In this document: positions 1-8,151 of the stretch, in pieces
Layout: each line of letters begins with the position of its first letter
How positions within the stretch are numbered: position 1 is the stretch's first letter
NCBI RefSeq assembly: GCF_008041945.1
Contig: NZ_VKAD01000001.1
Location: 744,001-808,000, forward strand
Direction of reading: 5' to 3'
Length of the DNA: 64,000 nucleotides
Origin: Reinekea thalattae
Lineage (GTDB): Bacteria > Pseudomonadota > Gammaproteobacteria > Pseudomonadales > Natronospirillaceae
Program-made: the position numbers and the translations under genes
Notes under the pieces: model-generated
Seen by the model: only the letters and a program-made list of their open reading frames with translations
The model's database searches: none
What the model was told of the DNA's origin: nothing

Positions 1-200
1 AAAGAATAAATCCCAGGGAGGTCAACCAATTCGATTTGAGAACCGTCAGCTAATTTAAATAGCCCTGTTTTTTTATCGACGGTCACTCCCGGCCAATTAC
101 CGACACGCTGATGCGTTCCAGTGAGGCCATTAAACAATGTCGTCTTGCCGCAGTTCGGATTACCGATCAGTGCAGCACGTTTTATGTTTTGTCTATTCAT
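1..200 (-). CDS. feoB: FeoB ferrous iron transporter, N-terminal part (cut by window edge)
   Basis: FeoB is the inner-membrane Fe(II) permease with an N-terminal GTPase domain. The first 66 codons are present: translation begins [21 protein letters not shown] and continues to a DLPGIYS motif. These are the G1 P-loop (GNPNCGKT), the G2 region and the G3 motif (DLPG) of the FeoB G-domain. The ATG shares one base with the feoA stop (TAATG), so the two are translationally coupled. The membrane part lies beyond position 1. A Fur-like site upstream of feoA suggests iron repression. Family identity is secure; completeness cannot be judged. Confidence 0.95.
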   Translation of the reverse strand, partial: MNRQNIKRAALIGNPNCGKTTLFNGLTGTHQRVGNWPGVTVDKKTGLFKLADGSQIELVDLPGIYS

Positions 201-427
201 TAGCTTGCCTCCAACAAAATATTGTCTGCATCAGTTCGGCGAACACTTAAAAAGGTGGTACCGATTTTTATCTGCCAAGGACAACCTGCTGGCGCGACAT
301 GAATAATTTTTACGTTAGAACCTGGAATTAATCCTAGCGATAAATAGCGTGACTGCTTCGCCGCGTCAGACTTGCTGAACCCGGATAAAACACCCGATTG
401 ACCGATCTTTAATTGACTGAGCTGCAT
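200..427 (-). CDS. feoA: FeoA, small SH3-like partner of FeoB
   Basis: This is a 75-aa SH3-like protein that supports FeoB-mediated ferrous iron uptake at the cytoplasmic face. It shows the usual FeoA pattern: an N-terminal [12 protein letters not shown] start, a central [14 protein letters not shown] strand-turn-strand and a C-terminal hydrophobic strand. A GGAGG-type ribosome site lies about 7 nt before the ATG. The stop overlaps the feoB start. No FeoC is visible upstream, where the sequence goes directly to a promoter region with a Fur-like box. Confidence 0.93.
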   Translation of the reverse strand: MQLSQLKIGQSGVLSGFSKSDAAKQSRYLSLGLIPGSNVKIIHVAPAGCPWQIKIGTTFLSVRRTDADNILLEAS

Positions 428-457
428 AACTGACCTCCTACTTTAGTTGGATAGATC

Positions 458-476
458 ATAAATAAAAATCATTCTC
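458..476 (-). promoter_or_regulatory. Probable Fur box before feoAB
   Basis: Read on the minus strand, the 19 bases starting GAGAATGATTTTTATT match the Fur consensus GATAATGATAATCATTATC at about 12 of 19 positions by eye. The site lies 31-49 nt upstream of the feoA ATG, where a repressor would block the promoter. Inference from consensus and context only. Confidence 0.6.
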
Positions 477-621
477 ATGCGAGAACTAACCCCAGTCGCG
501 TTGATATACGTCAACAGTAAATTTATTGGCCAGCTAAACAGCGCTTCGTGCAGTGCTTGGTTAAAATGTCATCAAAAATAAACTTTTTGTTACTTTTCAG
601 CAGCTTAGCGATATTTTTTTG

Positions 622-656
622 TTGACAGCAACGCTGAGGTCGGTATTATGCGCCCC
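622..656 (+). promoter_or_regulatory. Sigma-70 promoter of tRNA-Ser with GC-rich discriminator
   Basis: A TTGACA -35 hexamer (622-627) is followed after 16 bp by TATTAT (644-649) and then a GC-rich stretch GCGCCCC (650-656), seven bases before the mature tRNA. GC-rich discriminators are typical of stable-RNA promoters under stringent control. Confidence 0.75.
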
Positions 657-662
657 AATCAC

Positions 663-754
663 GGAGAGTTGGCAGAGTCCGGCTGAATGCACCTGACTTG
701 AAATCAGACGTACACGAAAGTGTACCGGGGGTTCGAATCCCTCACTCTCCGCCA
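663..754 (+). tRNA. tRNA-Ser (anticodon UGA)
   Basis: The 92-nt gene has a 7-bp acceptor stem (GGAGAGT at 663-669 with ACTCTCC at 744-750), discriminator G, an encoded CCA (752-754), a long variable arm as expected for tRNA-Ser, a GGTTCGAATCC T-arm, and an anticodon loop CTTGAAA giving UGA. It carries its own promoter and terminator, and nothing resembling an integrated element follows it. Confidence 0.96.
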
Positions 755-764
755 TATTCCAAAC

Positions 765-798
765 AAAAAAGGCCACCCAATATGGGTGGCCTTTTTTG
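765..798 (+). terminator. Rho-independent terminator after tRNA-Ser
   Basis: A perfect 9-bp stem (GGCCACCCA at 771-779, TGGGTGGCC at 783-791) with a 3-nt loop is followed by six T residues and preceded by an A-tract. It is placed 16 nt after the tRNA CCA end. Confidence 0.93.
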
Positions 799-962
799 TT
801 TCTGCTGTATTCTTATTATCTCTAGCGCCCTTTTTACTATCAGCCAGCTCGCTTCCGATCTATGTTATTTAATGCTGCCGATAACTAGAACTAGATACCC
901 GACTGACATTCGGCTTCAAAACCGATATTGTCGCTTCGACCTAACTGCTCTTCGGCTGGCTT

Positions 963-1571
963 ATGGACCTGATAGAACAACTGGATAACCAATACCGAAA
1001 CCTGCTCCCCGTTGATGGCATTGTTCATTATGTACCGAGAGTATTGCCGCAAGCTAACGCCGAGCATTATTTAAAACAGCTGCTTAAAGAGGTCGCATGG
1101 CAGTCTGACGAAGTGGTTTTATTTGGCAAAACGATTACCACCAAACGAAAGGTAGCTTGGTATGGCGATGAAGCTTTTCAATACAGCTATTCAGGGCGAA
1201 CAAAAACTGCTCTGCCTTGGCTGGATTGTCTGCAAGATTTAAAAACAATTACCGAACAAGCCTGCAATGAACGATTCAACTCGTGCTTATTGAACCTCTA
1301 CCACAACGGTGATGAAGGCATGTCTTGGCACAGCGACGCCGAACCAGAGCTCAAACCTAATGCCGCTATTGCGACGATAAGCCTTGGTGGTGAGCGCAAA
1401 TTTTCATTGAAGCACAAGACCAGCAAACAAACCGTACAACAACAATTAGAGCCTGGCAGCCTATTAATCATGAAGGCAGAAACACAACGCTATTGGCTGC
1501 ACTGCGTACCTAAAACAAAAAAACCAGTACCTGCCAGAATTAGCCTAACGTTTCGCAGCATTGAGACTTAG
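963..1571 (+). CDS. AlkB-family 2-oxoglutarate/Fe(II) dioxygenase
   Basis: This is a 202-aa single-domain AlkB-like dioxygenase, related to the type that repairs 1-methyladenine and 3-methylcytosine by oxidative demethylation. The iron ligands are visible as H123-x-D125 and the distal H180. The 2-oxoglutarate-binding arginines lie in RISLTFR (R192, R198), the usual RxNxTxR site with Ser in place of Asn. NLYHNG and LGGERKFSLKH match the substrate-lid side and core strands. The size resembles the ALKBH2/3-like group. The ATG lacks a strong ribosome site, so the start is slightly uncertain. It stands alone between the tRNA and a converging gene. Confidence 0.9.
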   Translation: MDLIEQLDNQYRNLLPVDGIVHYVPRVLPQANAEHYLKQLLKEVAWQSDEVVLFGKTITTKRKVAWYGDEAFQYSYSGRTKTALPWLDCLQDLKTITEQACNERFNSCLLNLYHNGDEGMSWHSDAEPELKPNAAIATISLGGERKFSLKHKTSKQTVQQQLEPGSLLIMKAETQRYWLHCVPKTKKPVPARISLTFRSIET

Positions 1572-1582
1572 CCTCAACGGCA

Positions 1583-1942
1583 CTACTTTAGAAATGGAAT
1601 GCTTAGAGGGTAAACCCACGGTTGAGCTTGATAAGCACGTTGGCCAGCGACGATCACGAACAACAGATTAAACAGCGCTAAAACTAAAATACCCAGTGCG
1701 CCTACTGGGGTAATAATCAATACACTGCAAATCAAATAATAAATAATCAGACTTAAAATCCAATTGGTCGCAGCCTTGCCGTGCTTATCGATTTTAGTAC
1801 TTTTCTCTTTATTAGTGGCCCACATAATAACTGGCAGAACAAAGCCTAATCCTGGCAGCAGCAGACTGGTTAATTGACTCAGGTGAAGTAACATACAGTA
1901 GGTATCGGCTTTCATTCCCCAATAATCATCGTTATCTAACAT
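1583..1942 (-). CDS. DUF4870 small membrane protein
   Basis: This is a roughly 119-aa inner-membrane protein of the DUF4870 family. The order is a short acidic N-terminus, a first hydrophobic segment (HLSQLTSLLLPGLGFVLPVI), the family's hydrophilic ATNKEKS..DKHGKAATNW stretch, then one or two long helices ending near PWVYPL. I place the start at the ATG at 1942 because AGGAG sits 7 nt before it; a GTG two codons earlier is less well spaced. The function of the family is not established. It converges on the alkB-like gene with only 11 nt between them. Confidence 0.8.
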   Translation of the reverse strand: MLDNDDYWGMKADTYCMLLHLSQLTSLLLPGLGFVLPVIMWATNKEKSTKIDKHGKAATNWILSLIIYYLICSVLIITPVGALGILVLALFNLLFVIVAGQRAYQAQPWVYPLSIPFLK

Positions 1943-2438
1943 GACCACTCTCCTAGTCTATAAATCGGCATAGAAACAACACAACCAAAATAGCACCTAA
2001 AGAGATGCCTATATGGTCGCGTATTGTCATTCTAATTTGTGACAAGCTGGTATATTTCAACCGATAAGGTCGTTTTTATATAAGCCAACAAGCACTGTGA
2101 TAAAATTCACAAAACACTAAACCATTTTGTATATCTGCCGATACTGTCAACATAAGCCGATGAATCTTAGACTCGCGGGGTTCTTTATAGCCCTTACCTA
2201 AAGACTAAAGAGCCGCCACTGTTCAAATGAGCCTCAAGAATCGTTGCTTTGCTACACCAGCACTATCGTTATACGCACCAACTGTTAAGCCATATCGGAA
2301 CCTGATCCATCATTGTTGATAGACCTACGTTAACGCACCGACATGGCTGTTTATAAATCGCAAGGCCTATGGTTTGAAGGCTAAATAAAACAGCCTAGTT
2401 GTTTAAAGCATCTGCCAGCAAAATAATAGGAATTACAC
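1943..2438. other. Intergenic region between divergent genes; holds a sigma-28-like promoter
   Basis: About 500 bp with no gene. The only structure I can support is the sigma-28-like promoter at 2118-2144. No riboswitch fold or tRNA is recognised. The region is AT-rich up to about 2160 and has mixed composition after that, giving the chemoreceptor a leader of roughly 285 nt if that promoter is used. Confidence 0.5.
2118..2144 (+). promoter_or_regulatory. Sigma-28 (FliA) type promoter
   Basis: TAAACCAT (2118-2125), an 11-bp spacer, then GCCGATAC (2137-2144). This fits the flagellar sigma-28 consensus TAAAGTTT-N11-GCCGATAA, with the full TAAA core and 7 of 8 bases of the -10 element. The next gene downstream is a chemoreceptor, a classic sigma-28 target. 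Confidence 0.65.
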
Positions 2439-4325
2439 ATGTCTGTACGCTTAAAAATGATGCTATTAAGCAGTGGCTTAATTGCGACAGTCGTGGCCAT
2501 TATCTCCACGATCGGCTATTTAAATTTCAAATCCGAATCGATAACCAGCGACACCGCCCAACTACAAACTAAAGCGACTTTAATCTCTAAAGCGGTTGAG
2601 CAGCGTATCGATCGAATTTTCGATGTCCTAAACACCGGTGCCAGCGAGTTAGCCGTTTACAGTGACGAAACTCTAGAGCCTGACCGTGTCCTAGAAAACC
2701 TGAATAATATTGCAGGTAATTTGGATGTCATGGGCGCTCACATGTCGATGAAAAATGGAGATATCTACGCATCGCTCGCCGGCGGTTTTGTCAGCAGCGT
2801 TAACGCCAAAGATGCAGGCCGCGAGTGGTACGTGCGTGTTTTTGAAGGTGAAGATAAAGTCATGACCGATGTCTACACCAATGGTGAAGGCAATCTGGCT
2901 ATTGCCATGTCCGTACCTGTATTTAGAGATGGCAACAAGGTCGCATTGGTTGCTGTCAACATTGATGTTGATCTGATTACTAATTATGTTGCCAGCTTAT
3001 CGGATAACAACCAGGTTTATGTTTCTCGAGCAGATGGCTACCTGTTAGCTGCCAGCGATCCAGAGTTGATTGGCCAAAACATCTATGAACTTTATCCTGA
3101 CTTTATCGATTACAAAGATGCTGAGCAAAGCATTCATAAATATCAAGATCACGGTATTAGCAACTATGTCGCCTCAGCCAAACTTGCATCTCAAGGCTGG
3201 AACATATGGACTTACGACACACAAGACGCCATCTATTCAGCATCGAAAAAGAATCTACGTTTAATTCTTATTATTGCGATTGTTTTTGTCTTAATTTCAA
3301 TCTCGCTGATCTACCTACTGATAGAGAATTTAATCTATAAACCGATCGGTGGTGAACCCGCAGAGATAGAAAGTATTGTTAAAAAAATTGCTGCCGGTGA
3401 CTTATCGGTAACCTCGACTAATCAATATAGAAAAAGCGGCGTCTACTTCGAAGTAATGAACATGGTAGACAACCTAAAAGACATGATTAGCCAAATTAAC
3501 GAAACCTCAACAGATGTACGAGAGTGCTCTAACCATATTCAAATGGGTGCTGCTGAAGTTTCTAAAAATACCGACGCTCAAATGCAGCAACTTGAACAGA
3601 CCGCATCGGCTATGAACGAGATGGCCGCCTCTGCGCAGGAAATTGCAAACAATGCTCAACACGCATCGACTGCGGTTAATGATGCCAATGAACAGGCTGC
3701 TCATGGTTTATCTGTTGTCAACGAAATGAGCACGGATATTAGCCACCTCTCGATTAGCATTAATGAGGTCAAAGATGTCATTGTCGATCTGGCACAGCAA
3801 ACAGAAGACATCGGCAGTATTCTCGATGTTATTCAAGGCGTTGCTGAGCAAACGAATCTACTGGCATTAAACGCCGCTATCGAAGCCGCGCGTGCCGGTG
3901 AACAGGGTCGTGGTTTTGCTGTCGTTGCCGATGAAGTCCGTAACCTAGCAACTCGCACACAAGAAAGTACTGATGAGATTCAGCAAGTTATTAATAAGCT
4001 ACAACAGGAAGCTTCACGCTCAGTGACATTAATGCAAAACAATGCCACCAGCGCTGAGTCTACCGCGTCAAAATCTACGGAGGCTGACCTCGCGCTCTCG
4101 GCGATTAATAAGTCGATTGAAGAAATCCAAAGCATGAATACACAAACAGCCGCTGCGGCAGAACAACAAACCAGCGTCGCAGAAGAAATCTCAAATAGTG
4201 TGATTCAGCTAAACGATATGGCGAAAGGCGCATTTGAGCGAGCGACTAAAAACAAAGCGATGGCCAGTAAGTTAGAAGAGTCTTCCAAATCGTTAAATCG
4301 AGAGATCGAACGCTTTAGCGTCTAA
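2439..4325 (+). CDS. Methyl-accepting chemotaxis protein with periplasmic dCache sensor
   Basis: This is a 628-aa chemoreceptor. TM1 spans about residues 7-27, a periplasmic dCache_1 sensor about 30-270, TM2 about 273-296, then a HAMP-like linker ([17 protein letters not shown]). A long cytoplasmic methyl-accepting coiled coil follows, whose tip carries [20 protein letters not shown], the CheA/CheW-binding hairpin. The sensor has a GREWY motif (residues 127-131) and a TDVY segment, similar to but not a full match of the amino-acid-binding dCache motif, so the ligand is open. No C-terminal CheR/CheB pentapeptide is seen. AGGA precedes the ATG. A strong terminator follows. Confidence 0.93.
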   Translation: MSVRLKMMLLSSGLIATVVAIISTIGYLNFKSESITSDTAQLQTKATLISKAVEQRIDRIFDVLNTGASELAVYSDETLEPDRVLENLNNIAGNLDVMGAHMSMKNGDIYASLAGGFVSSVNAKDAGREWYVRVFEGEDKVMTDVYTNGEGNLAIAMSVPVFRDGNKVALVAVNIDVDLITNYVASLSDNNQVYVSRADGYLLAASDPELIGQNIYELYPDFIDYKDAEQSIHKYQDHGISNYVASAKLASQGWNIWTYDTQDAIYSASKKNLRLILIIAIVFVLISISLIYLLIENLIYKPIGGEPAEIESIVKKIAAGDLSVTSTNQYRKSGVYFEVMNMVDNLKDMISQINETSTDVRECSNHIQMGAAEVSKNTDAQMQQLEQTASAMNEMAASAQEIANNAQHASTAVNDANEQAAHGLSVVNEMSTDISHLSISINEVKDVIVDLAQQTEDIGSILDVIQGVAEQTNLLALNAAIEAARAGEQGRGFAVVADEVRNLATRTQESTDEIQQVINKLQQEASRSVTLMQNNATSAESTASKSTEADLALSAINKSIEEIQSMNTQTAAAAEQQTSVAEEISNSVIQLNDMAKGAFERATKNKAMASKLEESSKSLNREIERFSV

Positions 4326-4368
4326 TCGATTGGCTTTGAGCTAAATCTATACTCTTAGTTAGTTGCTC

Positions 4369-4412
4369 TCATAAAAATAGACTCATAAAAAACACATTCA
4401 TAAAAGACGTTC
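4369..4412. repeat. Imperfect 14-15-bp tandem repeat after chemoreceptor stop
   Basis: Three to four imperfect units with the core TCATAAAA begin at 4369, 4383 and 4398, with a decayed TCACAAAA at 4411. They lie between the stop codon and the terminator. Confidence 0.5.
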
Positions 4413-4414
4413 AC

Positions 4415-4449
4415 AAAAAAGGGAAAGGCAATCGCCTTTCCCTTTTTTT
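4415..4449. terminator. Bidirectional terminator between converging genes
   Basis: A 9-bp stem (GGGAAAGGC 4421-4429 / GCCTTTCCC 4434-4442) is flanked by A6 on the left and T7 on the right, so it can stop transcription from the chemoreceptor and from the facing small gene. Confidence 0.9.
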
Positions 4450-4472
4450 ATCTAAAAACCGAGATATTCTGA

Positions 4473-4790
4473 TTAAAAGTTTCGCTGCATAGCCCGTGCT
4501 AAGTCTGAAGCAGTGCCATAATCTGGGCCCGAAACAACAAATACGACTGAGTTTTCAACTTCACTAGAACAGCCAACGGCACCCTTATACTCACCATAAA
4601 CACCAACTCGATCTTCACTAACGTAAGTACCTGACTTTAATCGGAAACCCGAAGCCTTCAGCGCCGTTTCTGCTCTTTCTAAGCAATTTTTGCCATCGTA
4701 TTGGGTTAAATAAAATTCAATTTGTGGGGCGACTGCATGCGCAAAAATGGGACTTAAAGCAAGCAAAGAAACTAACGCTAGTTTTTTCAT
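4473..4790 (-). CDS. Small secreted protein of unknown function
   Basis: 105 aa with a clear Sec signal peptide (MKKLALVSLLALSPIFAHA, cleavage probably after HA). The mature part of about 86 residues has two cysteines (in KNCLE and VGCSSE) that could form a disulfide. It has alternating strand-like segments ending in a helix DLARAMQRNF. A GGAGC ribosome site precedes the ATG. I do not recognise the family. It probably acts in the periplasm or is exported. Confidence 0.7.
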   Translation of the reverse strand: MKKLALVSLLALSPIFAHAVAPQIEFYLTQYDGKNCLERAETALKASGFRLKSGTYVSEDRVGVYGEYKGAVGCSSEVENSVVFVVSGPDYGTASDLARAMQRNF

Positions 4791-5234
4791 AAAAGCTCCG
4801 AATAAAGGATCTCAAAGTTGGTCGGCTAACATAAGTTAAAACGATGACTCCGTCTACATACCCAGTTCTCACTTCCCAGCCTTGCTCGTAAAAGCCACCC
4901 TGTTGCCAATGCTTAACTCTCAATGAATATTACCTTGATCTGACACAGTGGAAATGTCCACCACCATTAGGCGAGGCTATCAATTAACTAACGAATTAAG
5001 CTGCCAATTCTGTGATCTGTTTATTAATTATGATTGACCCTGACTTATCATTGTCAAAATGACCTGCTATGTTTTTACACGCTGCCTTGAATAAAAATAA
5101 CAACATCGGCAGCAAACGCGAATCTAATAACCCTAACCTATTGCTATGTAAGGATCAGGCAACTTGTAGTCTTGTTTCGCTATAAGCGCGTCAGCATTGG
5201 CGTGCAAATAATAATAGACATGAGGCACTGCACT
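4791..5234. other. Intergenic region upstream of cellulase genes
   Basis: About 440 bp between the divergent small secreted protein and the GH9 cellulase. It must contain both promoters, but no convincing operator is recognised. A short GTGGA-AATG-TCCAC hairpin near 4950 is the only local symmetry noticed. Confidence 0.4.
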
Positions 5235-8051
5235 ATGAATAAAACATTCAAAACCACCTTAGCGCTGGCGATAACGCTGGCTGGCTCTGCGACCAGCTAT
5301 GCGCATAATTTTGCTGAAGCGCTACAAAAATCGATTTACTTTTATGAAGCCCAACAAAGCGGCCCACTGCCCGACTGGAACCGTGTTGAGTGGCGAGGCG
5401 ACAGCGCCTTAACCGACGGGGCTGACGTTGGTCACGATCTCACCGGCGGTTGGTTTGATGCTGGCGACCACGTTAAGTTTGGTTTCCCGATGGCGGCCTC
5501 TGCAACCATGTTAGCCATGGGTGTGGTTGAATACCCTGAAGCTTACGCAGGCACTGGCCAGCTTGAACACATTAAAAACAACTTACGTTTTGTCGCCGAT
5601 TATTTTATTAAAGCCCACACTGGCGAAAACGAACTCTATGGCCAAGTCGGCTCTGGCTCGGCAGATCACGCCTGGTGGGGTTCAGCTGAAGTTATGCCCA
5701 TGGAGCGCCCTAGTTTTAAAATCGATACAGAAAACCCCGGCTCTGATTTAGCCGCAGAAACTGCTGCTGCCTTAGCTGCGATATCGATGGTTTTTGAGCA
5801 AGACGATGCCGCCTATGCCGCAGAATTATTAAGCCATGCGGAACAGCTTTATAGCTTTGCCGATAACTATCGCGGTGTTTATTCTGATGCGATCACCGAT
5901 GCTTCAACCTACTACAACTCTTGGAGTGGCTATCAGGATGAAATTGTCTGGGGTGCTATTTGGCTATACCGAGCCACCGGCGAACAAAGCTATCTCGACA
6001 AGGCCATCGCCGAGTACGATTACCTCAACACCGAACAGCAAACCACCATTAAATCTTATCGCTGGACCCAAGCTTGGGACGATAAAGGCTATGGCAGCTA
6101 TGTACTGTTAGCAAAACTTACCGGTGATGATGAATACAAGGCCGATGCCGAACGCTGGCTCGATTATTGGAGTGACGGCTATAACGGCGAACGTGTAACT
6201 TACACCAGCGGCGGTTTGGCTTATCTAGATCAATGGGGCGCAGCTCGCTATGCTGCAACGACGTCTTTTTTAGCGCTGATCTATTCTGACTACCTCAATG
6301 AGGTTGGTGAAAGCCTCGATAAAGCCGACAGCTATTACAACTTTGCTGTCTCACAAATGGATTATATTTTGGGTAATAATCCAATGAACATGTCCTACCA
6401 AATTGGTTACGGCGATGTTTATCCAACCTCCCCGCACCATCGCACTGCTCATGGTTCTTGGGCAAACAGCTCGTCTAATCCAACCGACAACCGCCATACT
6501 CTAATCGGTGCGTTAGTCGGCGGGCCTGACTCAGATGATGGTTTCGAAAACGACCGCTCCGATTACATCCTCAATGAAGTCGCAACCGACTATAACGCTG
6601 GCTTTACTGGCGCTGTCGCTCGCTTGTGGCTCGACTTTGGCGGTGAGCCAATTGCCGAGGCAGACTTTCCACCAGCCGAAACACGCGATAACGAGCTGTA
6701 TGTGGAAGCCAAACTCAATTCCAGCGGTAACCGTTTTGTCGAAATCGCGGCCATCACTTACAACCATACCGCTTGGCCGAGCCGTGTTACCGACGATTTA
6801 AAATTCCGCTACTGGGTTGACCTAACTGAGGAGTTCGCTGCGGGCTATAGCCTTTCTGATATCAGTGTCTCAGCTGCTTACAGTCAGGCAAATTCGATTT
6901 CCGATCTGATCCATTGGAGTGACAACCTCTACTATGTTGAGGTTGATTTTTCCGGCGTCGAAATCGCACCGATCAGCGCCAGCGACTCGCAACGCGAAGT
7001 GCAATTCCGCATTGCACTGCCAACCAACACAAACGCAGCAGAATGGGATAACAGTGCCGATCCGAGCTGGAACGATGCCTACGCAAACGGCTATACCCTC
7101 ACCACTTCGATTGCCTTGTACGATGGCAACGACTTAGTCTGGGGCCAAGAGCCAAGCGCCTCGTGTGGTGCCGACACTGGCATTAACTGCGCACCGACAG
7201 CAGAAAGCATCAGTGCTGTTACCGCCTATGAAACACCAGTTATGGTGACGCTCAGCGGCGATGATTCCGACGGTATTGTCAGCAGCTATGCCCTAGCCAG
7301 CAGCCCTGAAAACGGTTCTGCTTCGCTCAGTGGCAGTAGTGTACTGTACACGCCGGACTCAAACTTCTATGGCACCGACAGCTTTACCTATACCGTCAGC
7401 GATAACGACGGCGACGTTTCCGCACCAGCCACAGTTTCAATACAGGTTGAAGCACCGATTATCCCTGCCGTGGTTATCAGTAATTTATCCGATGGCGATG
7501 AAGTGGAAATCAATAGTTCTGTTGCTGTGATGATTGATGTTGAAAACGCAGAAGGTGCCAATGTTTATCTCGACGGTGTCTTCGTCAGCGCTATCACAGG
7601 TGACGGAACCGCCTATGTCGATATGCCAGAAACCCCGACTCAGGTTGTCATCAGCGTGGTCGCCACCGATGCCTATGGCACTGAATACTCAGCACAACAG
7701 AGTGTAATGCTGAATGTAGTTGATGAGGTTGTGGTCGTTCCAGTCGATGACATCAGTTGCGACTTGCTCTCGGTTGATTCCTGGAATACCGGTTTTGTAC
7801 TCAACCATGTCACCGTAACCAACAATGGCAGCGAAGCGATCAGCGGCTGGACTGTAACGATTCAGTTCGATCAGGCCATTAGCCTAGTCAATAGCTGGAC
7901 ATCTGTAGCGACACTCTCCAGTGATGGCACAGTGTTAACCGTCAATAACGCAGTCTATAACGGCTATCTTGCACCCGGTGCAAGTGCCGAGTTTGGCTTG
8001 CAAGGCGGCCACAATGGCAGCTTTACCACGCCAACCTGTACGGCTCAATAA
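5235..8051 (+). CDS. Secreted GH9 cellulase with CBM3c, Ig-like modules and CBM2
   Basis: 938-aa extracellular cellulase. A signal peptide (residues 1-23, ending SYA) leads into a GH9 catalytic domain (about 24-460): GGWFDAGDHVKFGFPMA with the catalytic-base Asp pair D75/D78, the histidine signature SPHHRTAHGS (H401, H402), and NEVATDYNAG with E448 as proton donor. Next come a CBM3c module (about 470-650; a GH9-CBM3c pair usually means a processive endoglucanase), a cadherin-like/Big_9 repeat (about 655-745), an Ig-like module and a C-terminal family-2 cellulose-binding module bounded by two Cys. The start is placed at the ATG at 5235 because it opens directly on the signal peptide; an upstream in-frame codon at 5172 would add 21 unlikely residues. 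It is followed by a GH5 cellulase. Confidence 0.93.
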   Translation: MNKTFKTTLALAITLAGSATSYAHNFAEALQKSIYFYEAQQSGPLPDWNRVEWRGDSALTDGADVGHDLTGGWFDAGDHVKFGFPMAASATMLAMGVVEYPEAYAGTGQLEHIKNNLRFVADYFIKAHTGENELYGQVGSGSADHAWWGSAEVMPMERPSFKIDTENPGSDLAAETAAALAAISMVFEQDDAAYAAELLSHAEQLYSFADNYRGVYSDAITDASTYYNSWSGYQDEIVWGAIWLYRATGEQSYLDKAIAEYDYLNTEQQTTIKSYRWTQAWDDKGYGSYVLLAKLTGDDEYKADAERWLDYWSDGYNGERVTYTSGGLAYLDQWGAARYAATTSFLALIYSDYLNEVGESLDKADSYYNFAVSQMDYILGNNPMNMSYQIGYGDVYPTSPHHRTAHGSWANSSSNPTDNRHTLIGALVGGPDSDDGFENDRSDYILNEVATDYNAGFTGAVARLWLDFGGEPIAEADFPPAETRDNELYVEAKLNSSGNRFVEIAAITYNHTAWPSRVTDDLKFRYWVDLTEEFAAGYSLSDISVSAAYSQANSISDLIHWSDNLYYVEVDFSGVEIAPISASDSQREVQFRIALPTNTNAAEWDNSADPSWNDAYANGYTLTTSIALYDGNDLVWGQEPSASCGADTGINCAPTAESISAVTAYETPVMVTLSGDDSDGIVSSYALASSPENGSASLSGSSVLYTPDSNFYGTDSFTYTVSDNDGDVSAPATVSIQVEAPIIPAVVISNLSDGDEVEINSSVAVMIDVENAEGANVYLDGVFVSAITGDGTAYVDMPETPTQVVISVVATDAYGTEYSAQQSVMLNVVDEVVVVPVDDISCDLLSVDSWNTGFVLNHVTVTNNGSEAISGWTVTIQFDQAISLVNSWTSVATLSSDGTVLTVNNAVYNGYLAPGASAEFGLQGGHNGSFTTPTCTAQ

Positions 8052-8081
8052 ACTTTAAATTGAAGCTTTAAACGGCAACTC

Positions 8082-8108
8082 AAGGAGCAAAGCACTGCTT
8101 TGCTCCTT
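8082..8108 (+). terminator. Perfect hairpin between the two cellulase genes
   Basis: A 12-bp perfect stem (AAGGAGCAAAGC / GCTTTGCTCCTT) with a 3-nt loop lies 31 nt after the GH9 stop and 43 nt before the GH5 ATG. Only short T-runs follow, so it may be a weak terminator, an attenuator or an mRNA-stabilising stem that sets the ratio of the two enzymes. Confidence 0.7.
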
Positions 8109-8151
8109 TCAGATTTAAGTTTTATTAAAACAACAATAAAGGAAACAGCTG

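Noticed and set aside
663-754. tRNA-Ser as an integration site of a mobile element
   Set aside because: No integrase, no repeated 3' end of the tRNA and no shift in gene content follow; ordinary genes continue on both sides.
1943-2438. Cyclic-di-GMP riboswitch upstream of the chemoreceptor
   Set aside because: I looked for the GEMM core in this leader and in that of the second chemoreceptor and found no match to the conserved stems.
5172-5234. Upstream extension of the GH9 cellulase
   Set aside because: The extra 21 residues precede a typical signal peptide and look like untranslated leader; the ATG at 5235 is a better start.
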